Part shown: piece by piece, positions 42,586-52,573 of the stretch
How positions within the stretch are numbered: the first letter of the stretch is position 1
How the letters are laid out: each line of letters begins with the position of its first letter
From: Henriciella marina DSM 19595
GTDB taxonomy: Bacteria; Pseudomonadota; Alphaproteobacteria; Caulobacterales; Hyphomonadaceae
DNA length: 64,000 bases
Reading direction: 5' to 3'
Assembly (NCBI RefSeq): GCF_000376805.1
Contig: NZ_AQXT01000002.1
Coordinates: forward strand, 1,178,001-1,242,000
Notes under the pieces: model-generated
What the model saw: the letters and a program-made list of their open reading frames with translations, nothing else
Databases searched by the model: none
What the model was told of the DNA's origin: nothing
Made by a program: the position numbers and the translations under genes

Positions 42586-42719
42586 GGTGCTTTCAGCGGC
42601 GCGGCAGTAAAGATTTGCTCACGATAGATCAGCACCATATGAATTGTGCGTAGAGGAAAGACGTGCGATTCCGGCGCTGAGTAACTTCAAGACGCGCCTG
42701 CACGCAGGGGATGCAATTT

Positions 42720-43655
42720 ATGTCCAGGAACTGGCTAGCCGATTTCAAATACGAAGATGGTGCCTGGCTCGTCAAGAAAACGGGTCACCGCGTTCCTGCC
42801 ACTCGCCAGCTCGCCAATGATGTTTTCACGTGGCTGACCTTTTATACTATGGCGCAGTCCTGGCGAACCTGGCGGCGGGTCACCGGCCACAAACGCCCGA
42901 CCATCGCCTTCCATCCTGACAAGCCGCGGCCCTGGTATTTCATCTGGCCTGTCATGCACGCCTCTGGCGCCAAGCTTATTTCGGACGTTTCGGAGGCTGA
43001 CATCGTCTTCCAGTTCGACGATTCCACACACACAGACACGCACACGCCAATCACCAAGCCCGGGGCGCGTCTTGTGAACTTTGGCTGCACCGACATTTCC
43101 AAGTCCTGCGTGGCTGAAAGCTGGGAACGCGCAGCAGGCTACAGCCTGAAGGTCGATCCAACGACCTATACCGGGCCCATGGTCGAAAAGTCCGAAAAGA
43201 ATGCCTGTCATGATGGCAGGATCATTGAAGGCCCTATGGATCCGATCGAGGGCAAGACATATCAGCGCCTGATCGACAATGAGATCGAAGGCGGTCTGGT
43301 CGAAGATCTTCGCTGCTGCATCGTTGGCGGCGCCCCGACAGTCGTCTTCCGCAAACGCCGGCCCATATCGCGCCGCTTCCTGAACGAAAATGCCGACGTC
43401 ATTCTGGATGAGCCGAAAAAATGTTATTCGGCTGATGAAATCGCAGTGGTCAGCCAGTTCGCTGCAGAAATCGGTCTCGAATGGGGCGGGGTCGACGTAC
43501 TAAGGGATCGAGAGACAGGACGCATCTATATCGTTGATGCAAACAAGACGGATATGGGCCCCCCAGTGGCGCTGAATCTGGGTAACAAGCTGAAGGCGAC
43601 ACGCCGTATGGCGCGCGCTTTCGTCACCGCGTTTGCACCAAAACGGTCCTCTTAG
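42720..43655 (+). CDS. ATP-grasp-like protein of unknown function
   Basis: A 311-residue soluble protein. The C-terminal third has 'AAEIGLEWGGVDVLRDRETGRIYIVDANKTDMGPP' (in part), the Asp and Asn spacing of the metal-binding part of ATP-grasp enzymes; the N-terminal part with 'IAFHPDKPRPWYFIWPVMHASGAKLIS' (in part) is not one I can name. A family-level call is therefore tentative and no substrate is proposed. I start at 42720, where AGGGGA is 9 nt upstream; an earlier ATG overlaps that site. It is 45 bp ahead of an MBL hydrolase gene on the same strand. Confidence 0.6.
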   Translation: MSRNWLADFKYEDGAWLVKKTGHRVPATRQLANDVFTWLTFYTMAQSWRTWRRVTGHKRPTIAFHPDKPRPWYFIWPVMHASGAKLISDVSEADIVFQFDDSTHTDTHTPITKPGARLVNFGCTDISKSCVAESWERAAGYSLKVDPTTYTGPMVEKSEKNACHDGRIIEGPMDPIEGKTYQRLIDNEIEGGLVEDLRCCIVGGAPTVVFRKRRPISRRFLNENADVILDEPKKCYSADEIAVVSQFAAEIGLEWGGVDVLRDRETGRIYIVDANKTDMGPPVALNLGNKLKATRRMARAFVTAFAPKRSS

Positions 43656-43700
43656 ATACGTTCACATTGATAATACGCAAGTTCAGACAAGGGAGTTCGC

Positions 43701-44612
43701 GTGGGAATTCCATACAATAAAGACATCGAGTTCGAGTACGGCAAGGTCGAGCAGGTCTCGCCGCTGATCCGCCGCGTAATCGCGAATAATCCGGGCCCTT
43801 TCACCTTTGTCGGGACCGGCGTCTACATCATCGGGCATGGCAAGGTTGCCGTGATCGACCCCGGCCCTGAACAGTCAGAGCACTTCGACGCGCTGAAAGA
43901 AATTCTGAAAAACGAGACAGTTACGCACGTCCTCGTCACGCACGGCCACTCAGACCACTCCCCGCTGGCAAAACCGCTCGCCAACTGGGCAGGCTGCATG
44001 ACCTATGCAAGGAATTCCGGCGTGCCGACGGCCAAGGGTGAGCTCGGCTCTGCCGACGACCTTGGCTTCATGCCAGACGTGCAGATCGGTGATGGCGACG
44101 TCATCTCCGGCCCCGGCTGGACGCTGGACGTGATCGAGACGCCCGGCCACACCTGCAACCATCTCTGCTTTGGTCTGCGCGAAGAAAACGCCTGCCTGAC
44201 CGGCGATCATATCATGGGCTGGTCGACCACGATTGTCGCGCCGCCTGACGGCAATATGGGCGACTATATGCGCTCGCTCGACAAGATAGAGGAACGCAAT
44301 TTCGATATTCTGTGGCCGACGCATGGCTCCCCGATCCGCGAAGATGTGAACGGCTTCATTCAGGCCTATCGCAATCACCGTCTCGACCGGGAAGCAGCCA
44401 TCATCAAGCATCTCGAAGCGGGTGAGACCAACATCCCGAAAATGGTCGAGACCATGTATGCCGACGTCGACAAGCGTCTGCACCCGGCGGCTGCCCTCTC
44501 GGTTCTCGGCCATATGCTGAAGCTGGTCGATGAAGGCCGCGTTCAGACGGAAGATTCCAGCCCGACCGTGCGCTCGGAATTTCGCTGGAAAGCGCTCCAG
44601 ACGGTCAGTTAG
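43701..44612 (+). CDS. MBL-fold metallo-hydrolase (LACTB2-like)
   Basis: A 303-residue metallo-beta-lactamase-fold hydrolase. The zinc motif reads 'LVTHGHSDHSPLA' (about residues 76-88), with later ligands in 'TPGHTCNHLCF' and 'LTGDHIMGWST', and the last His in 'LWPTHGSPI'. The C-terminal winged-helix-like segment ('EAAIIKHLEAGETNIPKMVETMYAD', in part) is that of the LACTB2/SoxH-like branch, which includes RNases and thioester hydrolases. Start is GTG preceded by AAGGGAG. Substrate unknown. Confidence 0.87.
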   Translation: MGIPYNKDIEFEYGKVEQVSPLIRRVIANNPGPFTFVGTGVYIIGHGKVAVIDPGPEQSEHFDALKEILKNETVTHVLVTHGHSDHSPLAKPLANWAGCMTYARNSGVPTAKGELGSADDLGFMPDVQIGDGDVISGPGWTLDVIETPGHTCNHLCFGLREENACLTGDHIMGWSTTIVAPPDGNMGDYMRSLDKIEERNFDILWPTHGSPIREDVNGFIQAYRNHRLDREAAIIKHLEAGETNIPKMVETMYADVDKRLHPAAALSVLGHMLKLVDEGRVQTEDSSPTVRSEFRWKALQTVS

Positions 44613-44625
44613 GCTTCTGTTGTTC

Positions 44626-44648
44626 CATCCTTCGACAGGCTCAGGATG
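44626..44648. repeat. REP-like palindrome
   Basis: CATCCTTCGACAGGCTCAGGATG, 14 bp after the MBL gene. The outer arms CATCCT/AGGATG pair perfectly. The sequence is one I recall as a dispersed intergenic palindrome in many alphaproteobacteria (in the form 'tccttcgacaggctcagga'). A small GCCG-N6-CGGC hairpin follows at 44651-44664 and may help termination. Confidence 0.55.
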
Positions 44649-44682
44649 AGGCCGGTTCTTCGGCTTGAGGTTTTATCCTCGA

Positions 44683-45378
44683 CTAGAAGCCGAGGTCTTC
44701 GGCAATCGATTTAACTTTCTCGACCCGGCCCGGCGCTGTCTTGTTTATCAAGGCCCAATAGCGTTCGACTGTCTCAGGATCGGCCTTCTCAGGCGAGCCG
44801 CTGTCGAAGGGCGGATGCGGGTCATATTCGATCGAAAGCTGGATAAATTTCGCATGCTCTTCGCCCCGGATGCGGGACGTTAGCGCAAGTGCGAAGTCGA
44901 TACCCGAGGTAACACCGCCCCCAGTCAGGCGGTTACGGTCGAGAACGATGCGTTGCTTTGTCGGGATGGCCCCGAAGAAGCCAAGCTGCTCATGCGAGGC
45001 CCAGTGCGTTGTGGCCCGATAGCCCTTCAGGAGCCCAGCCGCGCCAAGGACCAGAGAGCCGGTGCAGACGCTGGTCACCCAGTCGGCCTCTCGCGCGACC
45101 TGCCGGACCCAGTCGAGGGTCTCGGCGTCCTGCATTACCTCGACCGTTCCAAATCCGCCCGGAATGCAGATGATATCTGCGCTGGCCACTTCAGCGAACG
45201 TGTCCGTGGGCAATAGCGAGAAACCGGCATCTGTCGGCACCGGGTCCAGGCTTCGCGAGACGAGATGAATAGTGGTGTTGCCGAGACGCGAAAGCACTTG
45301 CGCCGGGCCTGTCAGGTCCAGCTGGGTGACATTCGGAAACAGAAGAAAAGCGACAGATAGCGGCGAAAATTCGGGCAT
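44683..45378 (-). CDS. DJ-1/PfpI family protein (isocyanide hydratase-like)
   Basis: A 231-residue cytosolic protein of the DJ-1/PfpI superfamily. The nucleophilic cysteine is in 'VTSVCTGSLVLGAAGLLKG' (about residue 101), preceded by 'IICIPGGFGT' and followed by 'ATTHWASHEQL'; the N-terminal 'NVTQLDLTGPAQVLS' has the Asp seen in isonitrile hydratases (InhA). That activity is a fair guess, not proven. Start at 45378 has GGAGGGG 6 nt upstream; the frame is open further up without support. Confidence 0.83.
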   Translation of the reverse strand: MPEFSPLSVAFLLFPNVTQLDLTGPAQVLSRLGNTTIHLVSRSLDPVPTDAGFSLLPTDTFAEVASADIICIPGGFGTVEVMQDAETLDWVRQVAREADWVTSVCTGSLVLGAAGLLKGYRATTHWASHEQLGFFGAIPTKQRIVLDRNRLTGGGVTSGIDFALALTSRIRGEEHAKFIQLSIEYDPHPPFDSGSPEKADPETVERYWALINKTAPGRVEKVKSIAEDLGF

Positions 45379-45507
45379 GGTCGGCCCCTCCATGAAATGA
45401 GGTTCATGCCCAGGCGCGCGGCTTGCTGGTGCTGCGTTCCCTGATGGTTGCCCATCCAAAGCGCCAGTTGCGCAGCCGTTTCACCCTATCGCGAAACGGC
45501 GCCCGCG

Positions 45508-46410
45508 TCATCTGGGTTCGCGGCGACCCTCTGCGCGGGCCTCGAGCTCATCCATGAAGCTGGAGACGCGCCGGGCATTCATGCCGAGATCTGACAGACC
45601 CACACGGCTGATCGAGCGCATATCGACACGTGTGGCGCCCTCAACAGCCTGAATGCGAATGGCGATGTCATCCTTGAAACCATACCAGGTCGAGGTTTCG
45701 GTCGCCTCGATCATCGTGCGCTCGACGTCCTCACCCGTTTCAGGGCGTGAGAAGATCTCCCAGCCGCGCGCCTCGGCGATCTCGATCGCCAAGGCTGCAA
45801 TTTCGCCAGGCGTCTGGTCAAAGTACAAAGGCTCGATCGGGCGGTCATAAGCGGGCGCAACCGTCTCACCATCGACGGTGCGTTCGCTTTCAGCCTCTTC
45901 CTGAACTTCGGCGACGCGCCGCCCGCCCATACCAGGCCAGCGACTGTCGGCGGCTTCGTCAATTCTCGGGTCATCTTTGACCGGATTGAGCGCCCCATCA
46001 CTGCGACGCTGCGCAATGAGCGATTCTGAAAACGCGATCGGTTCGGACCAGTCTGTCTGGATGTCATGAATTGGCGGCAGCGAGGCGGCCTGCCCGCCAA
46101 AGCCGACAATGACGCGGAAGCCGACCATCGTGGAAATCAACAGAGCGCCAAGGCCAAGGATCACAGGCTGGGTCCGCGGCGCCTTGATGAAACCGATGAT
46201 CAGCGCGACAACCGAAAGTCCGATGGAAAAGAAAGCAAGCGGGATACCCCATGCAAGGGTCATCTTGCCGAGACCAAACTGCCAGCCCCACAGACCGAAT
46301 TTGGCCCCCAGCGCAGCGGCCGCGAACCAGAGGACAGTGAATATCGCGATGCCCAGCGCCGCCGCAGCCAGCTTCAATCGCCAACCGGCACTCTTTGTCT
46401 CTGCACTCAT
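45508..46410 (-). CDS. DUF1499 domain membrane protein
   Basis: A 300-residue protein with three hydrophobic segments in the first 105 residues (about 12-38, 52-72, 82-102) and a soluble DUF1499 domain after residue 180 ('YDRPIEPLYFDQTPGEIAALAIEIAEARGWEI', in part, then 'WYGFKDDIAIRIQAVEGATRVDMRSISRVG', in part). An acidic linker joins them. The biochemical role of the family is not known. It follows the SDR gene on the same strand by separate reading with 93 bp between. Confidence 0.82.
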   Translation of the reverse strand: MSAETKSAGWRLKLAAAALGIAIFTVLWFAAAALGAKFGLWGWQFGLGKMTLAWGIPLAFFSIGLSVVALIIGFIKAPRTQPVILGLGALLISTMVGFRVIVGFGGQAASLPPIHDIQTDWSEPIAFSESLIAQRRSDGALNPVKDDPRIDEAADSRWPGMGGRRVAEVQEEAESERTVDGETVAPAYDRPIEPLYFDQTPGEIAALAIEIAEARGWEIFSRPETGEDVERTMIEATETSTWYGFKDDIAIRIQAVEGATRVDMRSISRVGLSDLGMNARRVSSFMDELEARAEGRREPR

Positions 46411-46503
46411 ACTGGCCTCCCCGACCGGTCTATACTTCAGGCTGCGAGCCTTAGCCCTGCTGTGAGCTTTAGCAAGGGTCTGCGGGACTGCGCAAATTCA
46501 TGA

Positions 46504-47283
46504 TCAACCCTGCCGGGTCTGGCCGCCATCCACCGGGACAATGGCGCCGGTGAGGAAGCTTGCGCGTTCACTGAGGAGGAAGGCAGCCGCCGCGCCGATC
46601 TCCTCCGGCTTGCCGAAACGCTGGAGCGGCACCTCGCGGCGCACCCACTTTTTCCAGGCCTCCCCGCGCTCGCCTTCGACATTCTTTTCCCAGGATCCGC
46701 CGGGAAAGATGATGTTGCCCGGCGCGATTGCATTGATGCGCACGCCAGACGGGCCGACGATGCGCGACAGCTCGCGGACGAGGTGGTTCATCGCCGCCTT
46801 GCCGGTGCCATAGGTCAGCGGCGAGCCCATGGCCGCCATGCCCGCGATCGACGAGATCATCAGGAGTGCGCCCTGCCCGCGCGGCTCCATCCGGCGAAGG
46901 CAGGTCCGGGCGAGCCGGAACGCGCTGTCGAGGTTTTGCTGCATCCCGGCGGTCCAGTTGTCGTCATCGACATCAAAGCCCGGCGGACAGGGATGGATGC
47001 CGACATTGGCAACCGCGCCCCAGAGCGGGCCGAAGCCTGTCTCGATGGCCTCGACCATCTCTTCGATGGTCTTGGTGTCGCGAAGATCGCCCGCCCGCGC
47101 CCAGAGCCGGTCTTCACCGTACTGACTGGCGAGACGCGCGCGTTCTTCTTCCAGTTTCTCAGCGCCGCGCGCCGCAATTGCGACCCGCGCCCCTTCTTCC
47201 AGAAGTGCTTCAACGATACCCAGACCGATGCCGCGGCTAGCGCCCGCGACAAAGACCACCTTGTCTTTCAGTTGAAGGTCCAT
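46504..47283 (-). CDS. Short-chain dehydrogenase/reductase
   Basis: A 259-residue SDR with the cofactor motif 'VAGASRGIGLGI' (residues 13-24), 'VANVGI' at the NNAG position and the catalytic Ser-Tyr-Lys in 'MISSIAGMAAMGSPLTYGTGKAAMNHL' (in part). 'GVRINAIAPGNI' follows. It starts 4 bp after the stop of an acyl-CoA ligase gene, so the two probably form one operon and act on the same acyl or alcohol substrate; the substrate itself is unknown. Confidence 0.9.
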   Translation of the reverse strand: MDLQLKDKVVFVAGASRGIGLGIVEALLEEGARVAIAARGAEKLEEERARLASQYGEDRLWARAGDLRDTKTIEEMVEAIETGFGPLWGAVANVGIHPCPPGFDVDDDNWTAGMQQNLDSAFRLARTCLRRMEPRGQGALLMISSIAGMAAMGSPLTYGTGKAAMNHLVRELSRIVGPSGVRINAIAPGNIIFPGGSWEKNVEGERGEAWKKWVRREVPLQRFGKPEEIGAAAAFLLSERASFLTGAIVPVDGGQTRQG

Positions 47284-47287
47284 CGGA

Positions 47288-48910
<1,623 letters not shown>

Positions 48911-49005
48911 GTTCTCTCCTCCAAGAATTTTTACGGGTTTCCGTTGCGTTGGGTTTCTTCTATGTCCCCGTTTCTTCAACGGCAAGCGATGGCGAGCGAG
49001 GTCAA

Positions 49006-49977
49006 ATGTCCCAACTGCATCTAATAGCCAGCGTCCTTCTAGCGGGGATGCTTGCTGCAGCCTGTGGGCAGGCGCCGACGGCAACGACTGACACCGCAGC
49101 TTCTGTCGAGAGCGAGGCGGCGACGCGAGCGGCTTACGAAGGCGGGCTGCCCGCAAAGATGGATTGCGTGCGCGAGGCCGGCGGTGTTCTGGTTGCCGCC
49201 CATCGCGGCGGCCCTGCTCCGGGCTATCCGGAAAATGCCATCGAGACACTTCAATACGCGCTTGATGCCGGTGCGCCCGTCATGGAGATCGATGTCGCAG
49301 AGAGCCGGGACGGCGTTCTCTTCCTGATGCATGATCGCTCACTGACGCGCACGACAACTGGCGAGGGCCCGGTGGCCGATACGGGCTGGGATGAGATTTC
49401 GCGCCTGCGCCTCGTCGATAATGAGGGACGGGTCACCGCATTCGCTCCGCCCAAGCTGTCCGATGCGCTGGAATGGGCGGTCCGCACCGGCGCCATCCTG
49501 GAGCTCGACCGTAAGGAAACGACAAGCTTCCGTAATATCATAGATGAGGTCCGGGCCGCTGGCGCCGGGGAAAACGTCCTCATCATCACCTATTCAGATC
49601 AAGAAGCCTGGCAGGTTGCAGAGCTTGCACCGGGGCTGATGATGACGGCGGGGGTCGGTGACCGCGCACATGAGGCAAGCCTGCTCGAAGGCGGCGTCAA
49701 CGCCGAACATCTCATCGCCTGGACAGGCACACGCAGGCCAAGCCCCGGCAAATGGCGCGGGCTGGCGTCGAAGGACATCGAGAGCGCATTTGGCACACTT
49801 GGGCGCCCCGGCGAGCGGCTCGATGATATCTACTGGCAGGACGGCGACCCATCGGAATACGTATCACTGGTAGAGAATGGCCTGGCGATGATCGCAACTG
49901 ATGAACCCTACAGGCTGCTCGGGCCAGATGGCCTGCCGCCGGCCATGCTTGATAAGGCCACCAGCTGCCTCAGCTAA
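49006..49977 (+). CDS. Glycerophosphodiester phosphodiesterase-family lipoprotein
   Basis: A 323-residue GDPD that would cleave glycerophosphodiesters to an alcohol and glycerol-3-phosphate. The TIM-barrel opening 'VAAHRGGPAPGYPENAIETL' carries the first His, then 'MEIDVAESRDGVLFLMHDRSLTRTT' (in part) with Glu-x-Asp and the second His. The N-terminal leader ends in the lipobox LAAAC at about residue 20, so the protein is probably lipid-anchored in the periplasm. Start at ATG 49006 gives the shortest leader. Confidence 0.88.
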   Translation: MSQLHLIASVLLAGMLAAACGQAPTATTDTAASVESEAATRAAYEGGLPAKMDCVREAGGVLVAAHRGGPAPGYPENAIETLQYALDAGAPVMEIDVAESRDGVLFLMHDRSLTRTTTGEGPVADTGWDEISRLRLVDNEGRVTAFAPPKLSDALEWAVRTGAILELDRKETTSFRNIIDEVRAAGAGENVLIITYSDQEAWQVAELAPGLMMTAGVGDRAHEASLLEGGVNAEHLIAWTGTRRPSPGKWRGLASKDIESAFGTLGRPGERLDDIYWQDGDPSEYVSLVENGLAMIATDEPYRLLGPDGLPPAMLDKATSCLS

Positions 49978-50143
49978 TTGGGGTCGGGATAAATCCGGGC
50001 CACACCCGGCAAAAAAGTCTTCAATATTTTATCTTTGGAAAGAGAATATTCATCATTTCGGGCCATTTAATCCTCAGTAGAAGCCACACAATGATCGAGG
50101 GGACACCAGATCATTGCGGGACTGGCGGACCAGGGGGACTCCT

Positions 50144-50341
50144 ATGCAAGCGGCTGTGCTGCGTCGTATTTTCAGATTCGGACCGCTTATTTTTGCGGTC
50201 GGGTTCCTGACGCCGCTTGCCGCGCAGCTGATCAAGGCCGCAGGCGCGACACCGCCCTTTGGCATGTCACCGCTGATGACCGGTTTTATGCTCGCCATGC
50301 TGATTGCCATTCCGGCGCAGATCAGGGGGCGCTGGGTCTGA
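50144..50341 (+). CDS. Small membrane protein, first copy of the desaturase cassette
   Basis: A 65-residue protein with two hydrophobic segments (about 10-30 and 45-60) and a conserved linker 'TPPFGMSPLMTG', ending 'IRGRWV'. AGGGGG lies 6 nt upstream of the ATG. Its TGA overlaps the ATG of the desaturase gene (TGATG), so the two are translationally coupled. A second copy with the same architecture and the same downstream partner lies 1.1 kb on. I know no family for it; a subunit or membrane adaptor of the desaturase is an inference from coupling. Confidence 0.75.
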   Translation: MQAAVLRRIFRFGPLIFAVGFLTPLAAQLIKAAGATPPFGMSPLMTGFMLAMLIAIPAQIRGRWV

Positions 50342-51213
50342 TGTCGAACCGTGATCTCAACAATCTGACACCGAAAGAACTGGCCCGCATAGAGCGCGAT
50401 ATCGCGCGGCGGCACATCGGAAAGTTTCCCTGGGGTGCTGTGGCTGCCGGCCTCGGTGTCTTCGTGGCCTGGCTTGCGCTCTGGCCGCTCGTCTTCATGG
50501 ATATCATTCCGGCCTGGGCGGGCTTTATTGCGGCCACCGTGCTGGCTGTGATCGGCTATCTGCCCTCGCATGAGGCGCAGCATGACATTATTGCGCGGCC
50601 CGGTTCACGTCTCAGATGGCTGAACGAGCTTGTCGGGCATGTCGCGATCATTCCGCTTGGTCTGCCCTATCTTCTGGCGCGCGCAACGCACGTCCAGCAC
50701 CACAAATATACGAATGATCCCGACCTCGACCCTGACTATAGCTCCAGAGCCAACGGGCCCCTACATGCCATCTGGAAAGCAATCCAGAACGTTCAGCCCC
50801 GCGCCAGGGGCGGCTATAATGCCTATGCCCGCACACTTAAGCGGACGGGTCAGATCGGTATTCTAAAAAACGCGGCAGTTTACCGGCTTTTCTGGTTCAT
50901 GACGCTGTTCGCGCTGGCCTGGAGCGGTCATGCGATCGAGGCTGTAGCTCTCTGGTGGCTGCCCCACCATGTCGGCTTTATCTACATCCAGTATTACCTG
51001 AGCTGGGCCCCGCACCACCCTGCGAACGAAACCAGCCGCTACCGGCATACGCGCAGCTTCCGTGCCGCGCTTGGCAATATCGGCTCGCTCGGCATGCAGT
51101 ATCATATCGTGCACCACCTCCATCCCCGCATTCCCTTCCTGCGCACGCCTGAGGCCTATTGGGAGATGCGGCCAGTGCTGGAAGCGCAAGGCGCCCGTAT
51201 CGAGGACCTTTAG
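50341..51213 (+). CDS. Fatty-acid desaturase/hydroxylase-superfamily di-iron membrane protein, copy 1
   Basis: A 290-residue membrane di-iron protein. The three histidine clusters are 'SHEAQHD' (HxxxH, about residues 79-85), 'HVQHHKYTND' (HxxHH, about 118-127) and 'HIVHHLHPRIP' (HxxHH, about 259-269); an extra 'WAPHHPANE' is conserved between the two copies. Hydrophobic segments flank them in the usual pattern. These proteins insert double bonds or hydroxyl groups in lipids or carotenoids with oxygen. No carotenoid or lipid gene is near, so the substrate is open. It is coupled to the small membrane protein upstream. Confidence 0.83.
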   Translation: MSNRDLNNLTPKELARIERDIARRHIGKFPWGAVAAGLGVFVAWLALWPLVFMDIIPAWAGFIAATVLAVIGYLPSHEAQHDIIARPGSRLRWLNELVGHVAIIPLGLPYLLARATHVQHHKYTNDPDLDPDYSSRANGPLHAIWKAIQNVQPRARGGYNAYARTLKRTGQIGILKNAAVYRLFWFMTLFALAWSGHAIEAVALWWLPHHVGFIYIQYYLSWAPHHPANETSRYRHTRSFRAALGNIGSLGMQYHIVHHLHPRIPFLRTPEAYWEMRPVLEAQGARIEDL

Positions 51214-51283
51214 GGCCCCCTAAAAAATCCGCCATTGTCAAAAGTTGACGCATGTGTCATTTTCCTTTTCGTGGGGAAAACGC

Positions 51284-51478
51284 ATGGCTGTCGCTTTACG
51301 CACTTTATTCAAGTTCGGACCGATCCTGTTCGCATTCGGCTTCCTCGCGCCGCTGATCGCCCAGATCGTGCAGGCGCTTGAAGTCACACCGCCATTCGGT
51401 GCCAGTCCGCTGATGTCAGGGCTGATCATTGCCGGCACCCTGGGTCTGGCGGCGCAAGTTCGGGGGCGCTGGATATGA
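51284..51478 (+). CDS. Small membrane protein, second copy of the desaturase cassette
   Basis: A 64-residue homologue of the protein at 50144, with identical 'FGP(L/I)(I/L)FA.GFL.PL.AQ' and 'TPPFG.SPLM' patterns and the ending 'VRGRWI'. GGGGAAAA lies upstream of the ATG at 51284; an upstream in-frame ATG at 51245 has no such site. Its stop overlaps the next desaturase start by 4 bp (ATGA), the same coupling as in the first copy. Confidence 0.75.
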   Translation: MAVALRTLFKFGPILFAFGFLAPLIAQIVQALEVTPPFGASPLMSGLIIAGTLGLAAQVRGRWI

Positions 51479-52332
51479 GTGAGTTCGCCTCGAAAAGTGA
51501 CGCTGAACTGATGCGCATCGAGCGCGACATTGCGCGTCGGCATATCGGGAAATTCCCTTGGCTCGCAGTGGTGTGGGCTCTGACCAATCTCGCTGTCTGG
51601 CTAAGTCTCTGGCCGCTCGTCCTGATGGGGGTCATCCCGCTCTGGATGGGTTTTATCATCGCGACGCTGAACGTGATGCTCAGCTATCTGCCTTCGCATG
51701 AGGCCCAGCATGATATCATCGCCCTGCCCGGCGCACGGCTGCGCTGGCTGAACGAATTGGTCGGGCATTTGTCCACGATACCGCTCGTGCTGCCCTACCG
51801 GGTCGCGAAACTCACCCATCTTGAGCATCACAAGCATGCCAATGACCCTGCGCTGGACCCGGACCATGGCACCAGCGCACGCGGGCCGCTCCACGCCATC
51901 TGGACGAGTATCCAGGGCCGGCAGCCGGGCCAGAAGAATGCCTATGGCGACACGCTCATTCGGATTGGCCGGCCCGATGTCGCGCTCGACTTCATTGCTT
52001 ATGAGCTGATCTTCTACGGCACGCTCTTCACGCTCGCCTGGACTGGTTTTGCGCTTGAGGCTGCTCTTCTCTGGTGGCTGCCGCGTCACATCGCTCGCAC
52101 CTACATCCAGTATTATTTGAGCTGGGCGCCGCATCACCCGGCCTCCGAACAAGGCCGCTACCGCAACACGCGCAGCTTCCGCTCCATCCTCGGCAATATC
52201 GGATCGATGGGTATGCAGTATCATGTGATCCACCACCTGCATCCGCGTATTCCGCTCTATCGGACGCCGAAAGCCTATTGGGAAATGAAGCCCGTCCTCG
52301 AAGCGCGCGGCGCACGGGTGGATGAGCTTTAG
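51475..52332 (+). CDS. Fatty-acid desaturase/hydroxylase-superfamily di-iron membrane protein, copy 2
   Basis: A 285-residue close paralogue of the gene at 50341. It keeps the same clusters: 'SHEAQHD', 'HLEHHKHAND' and 'HVIHHLHPRIP', and the extra 'WAPHHPASE'. The N-terminal 'MRIERDIARRHIGKFPW' is nearly identical in the two, which marks a tandem duplication of the two-gene unit rather than independent acquisition. The loops between clusters differ, so substrate or position specificity may have diverged. Confidence 0.83.
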   Translation: MSEFASKSDAELMRIERDIARRHIGKFPWLAVVWALTNLAVWLSLWPLVLMGVIPLWMGFIIATLNVMLSYLPSHEAQHDIIALPGARLRWLNELVGHLSTIPLVLPYRVAKLTHLEHHKHANDPALDPDHGTSARGPLHAIWTSIQGRQPGQKNAYGDTLIRIGRPDVALDFIAYELIFYGTLFTLAWTGFALEAALLWWLPRHIARTYIQYYLSWAPHHPASEQGRYRNTRSFRSILGNIGSMGMQYHVIHHLHPRIPLYRTPKAYWEMKPVLEARGARVDEL

Positions 52333-52367
52333 CCTTCCTATCCCACCAACGCTCGAAACCGTTTGAG

Positions 52368-52396
52368 TTGACGTTTCCTGCCATCAGGCGTATTTG
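52368..52396 (+). promoter_or_regulatory. Promoter candidate for the Glyoxalase_8-domain gene
   Basis: TTGACG, exactly 17 bases, TATTTG on the plus strand, 36 bp after the desaturase stop. The 5' untranslated region would be about 170 nt and contains CGGAC-GACAA-GTCCG and a longer CTCCGGG/CCCGGAG pairing. Confidence 0.5.
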
Positions 52397-52573
52397 CCCG
52401 CCCCAAGGTGAGAGACGCCTGCCGTTCGCCGGACGACAAGTCCGATGGTGAAGATCTCCGGGGCGAAAGCCTCGTCCTCCCGGAGCTGTCCTTCCCATCA
52501 GGGGACCGGTCCAGCGGCAAGGCGAACATCCGCATCATACGCCCGGTCTATCGATGTGAAAGACGAACGGAAG

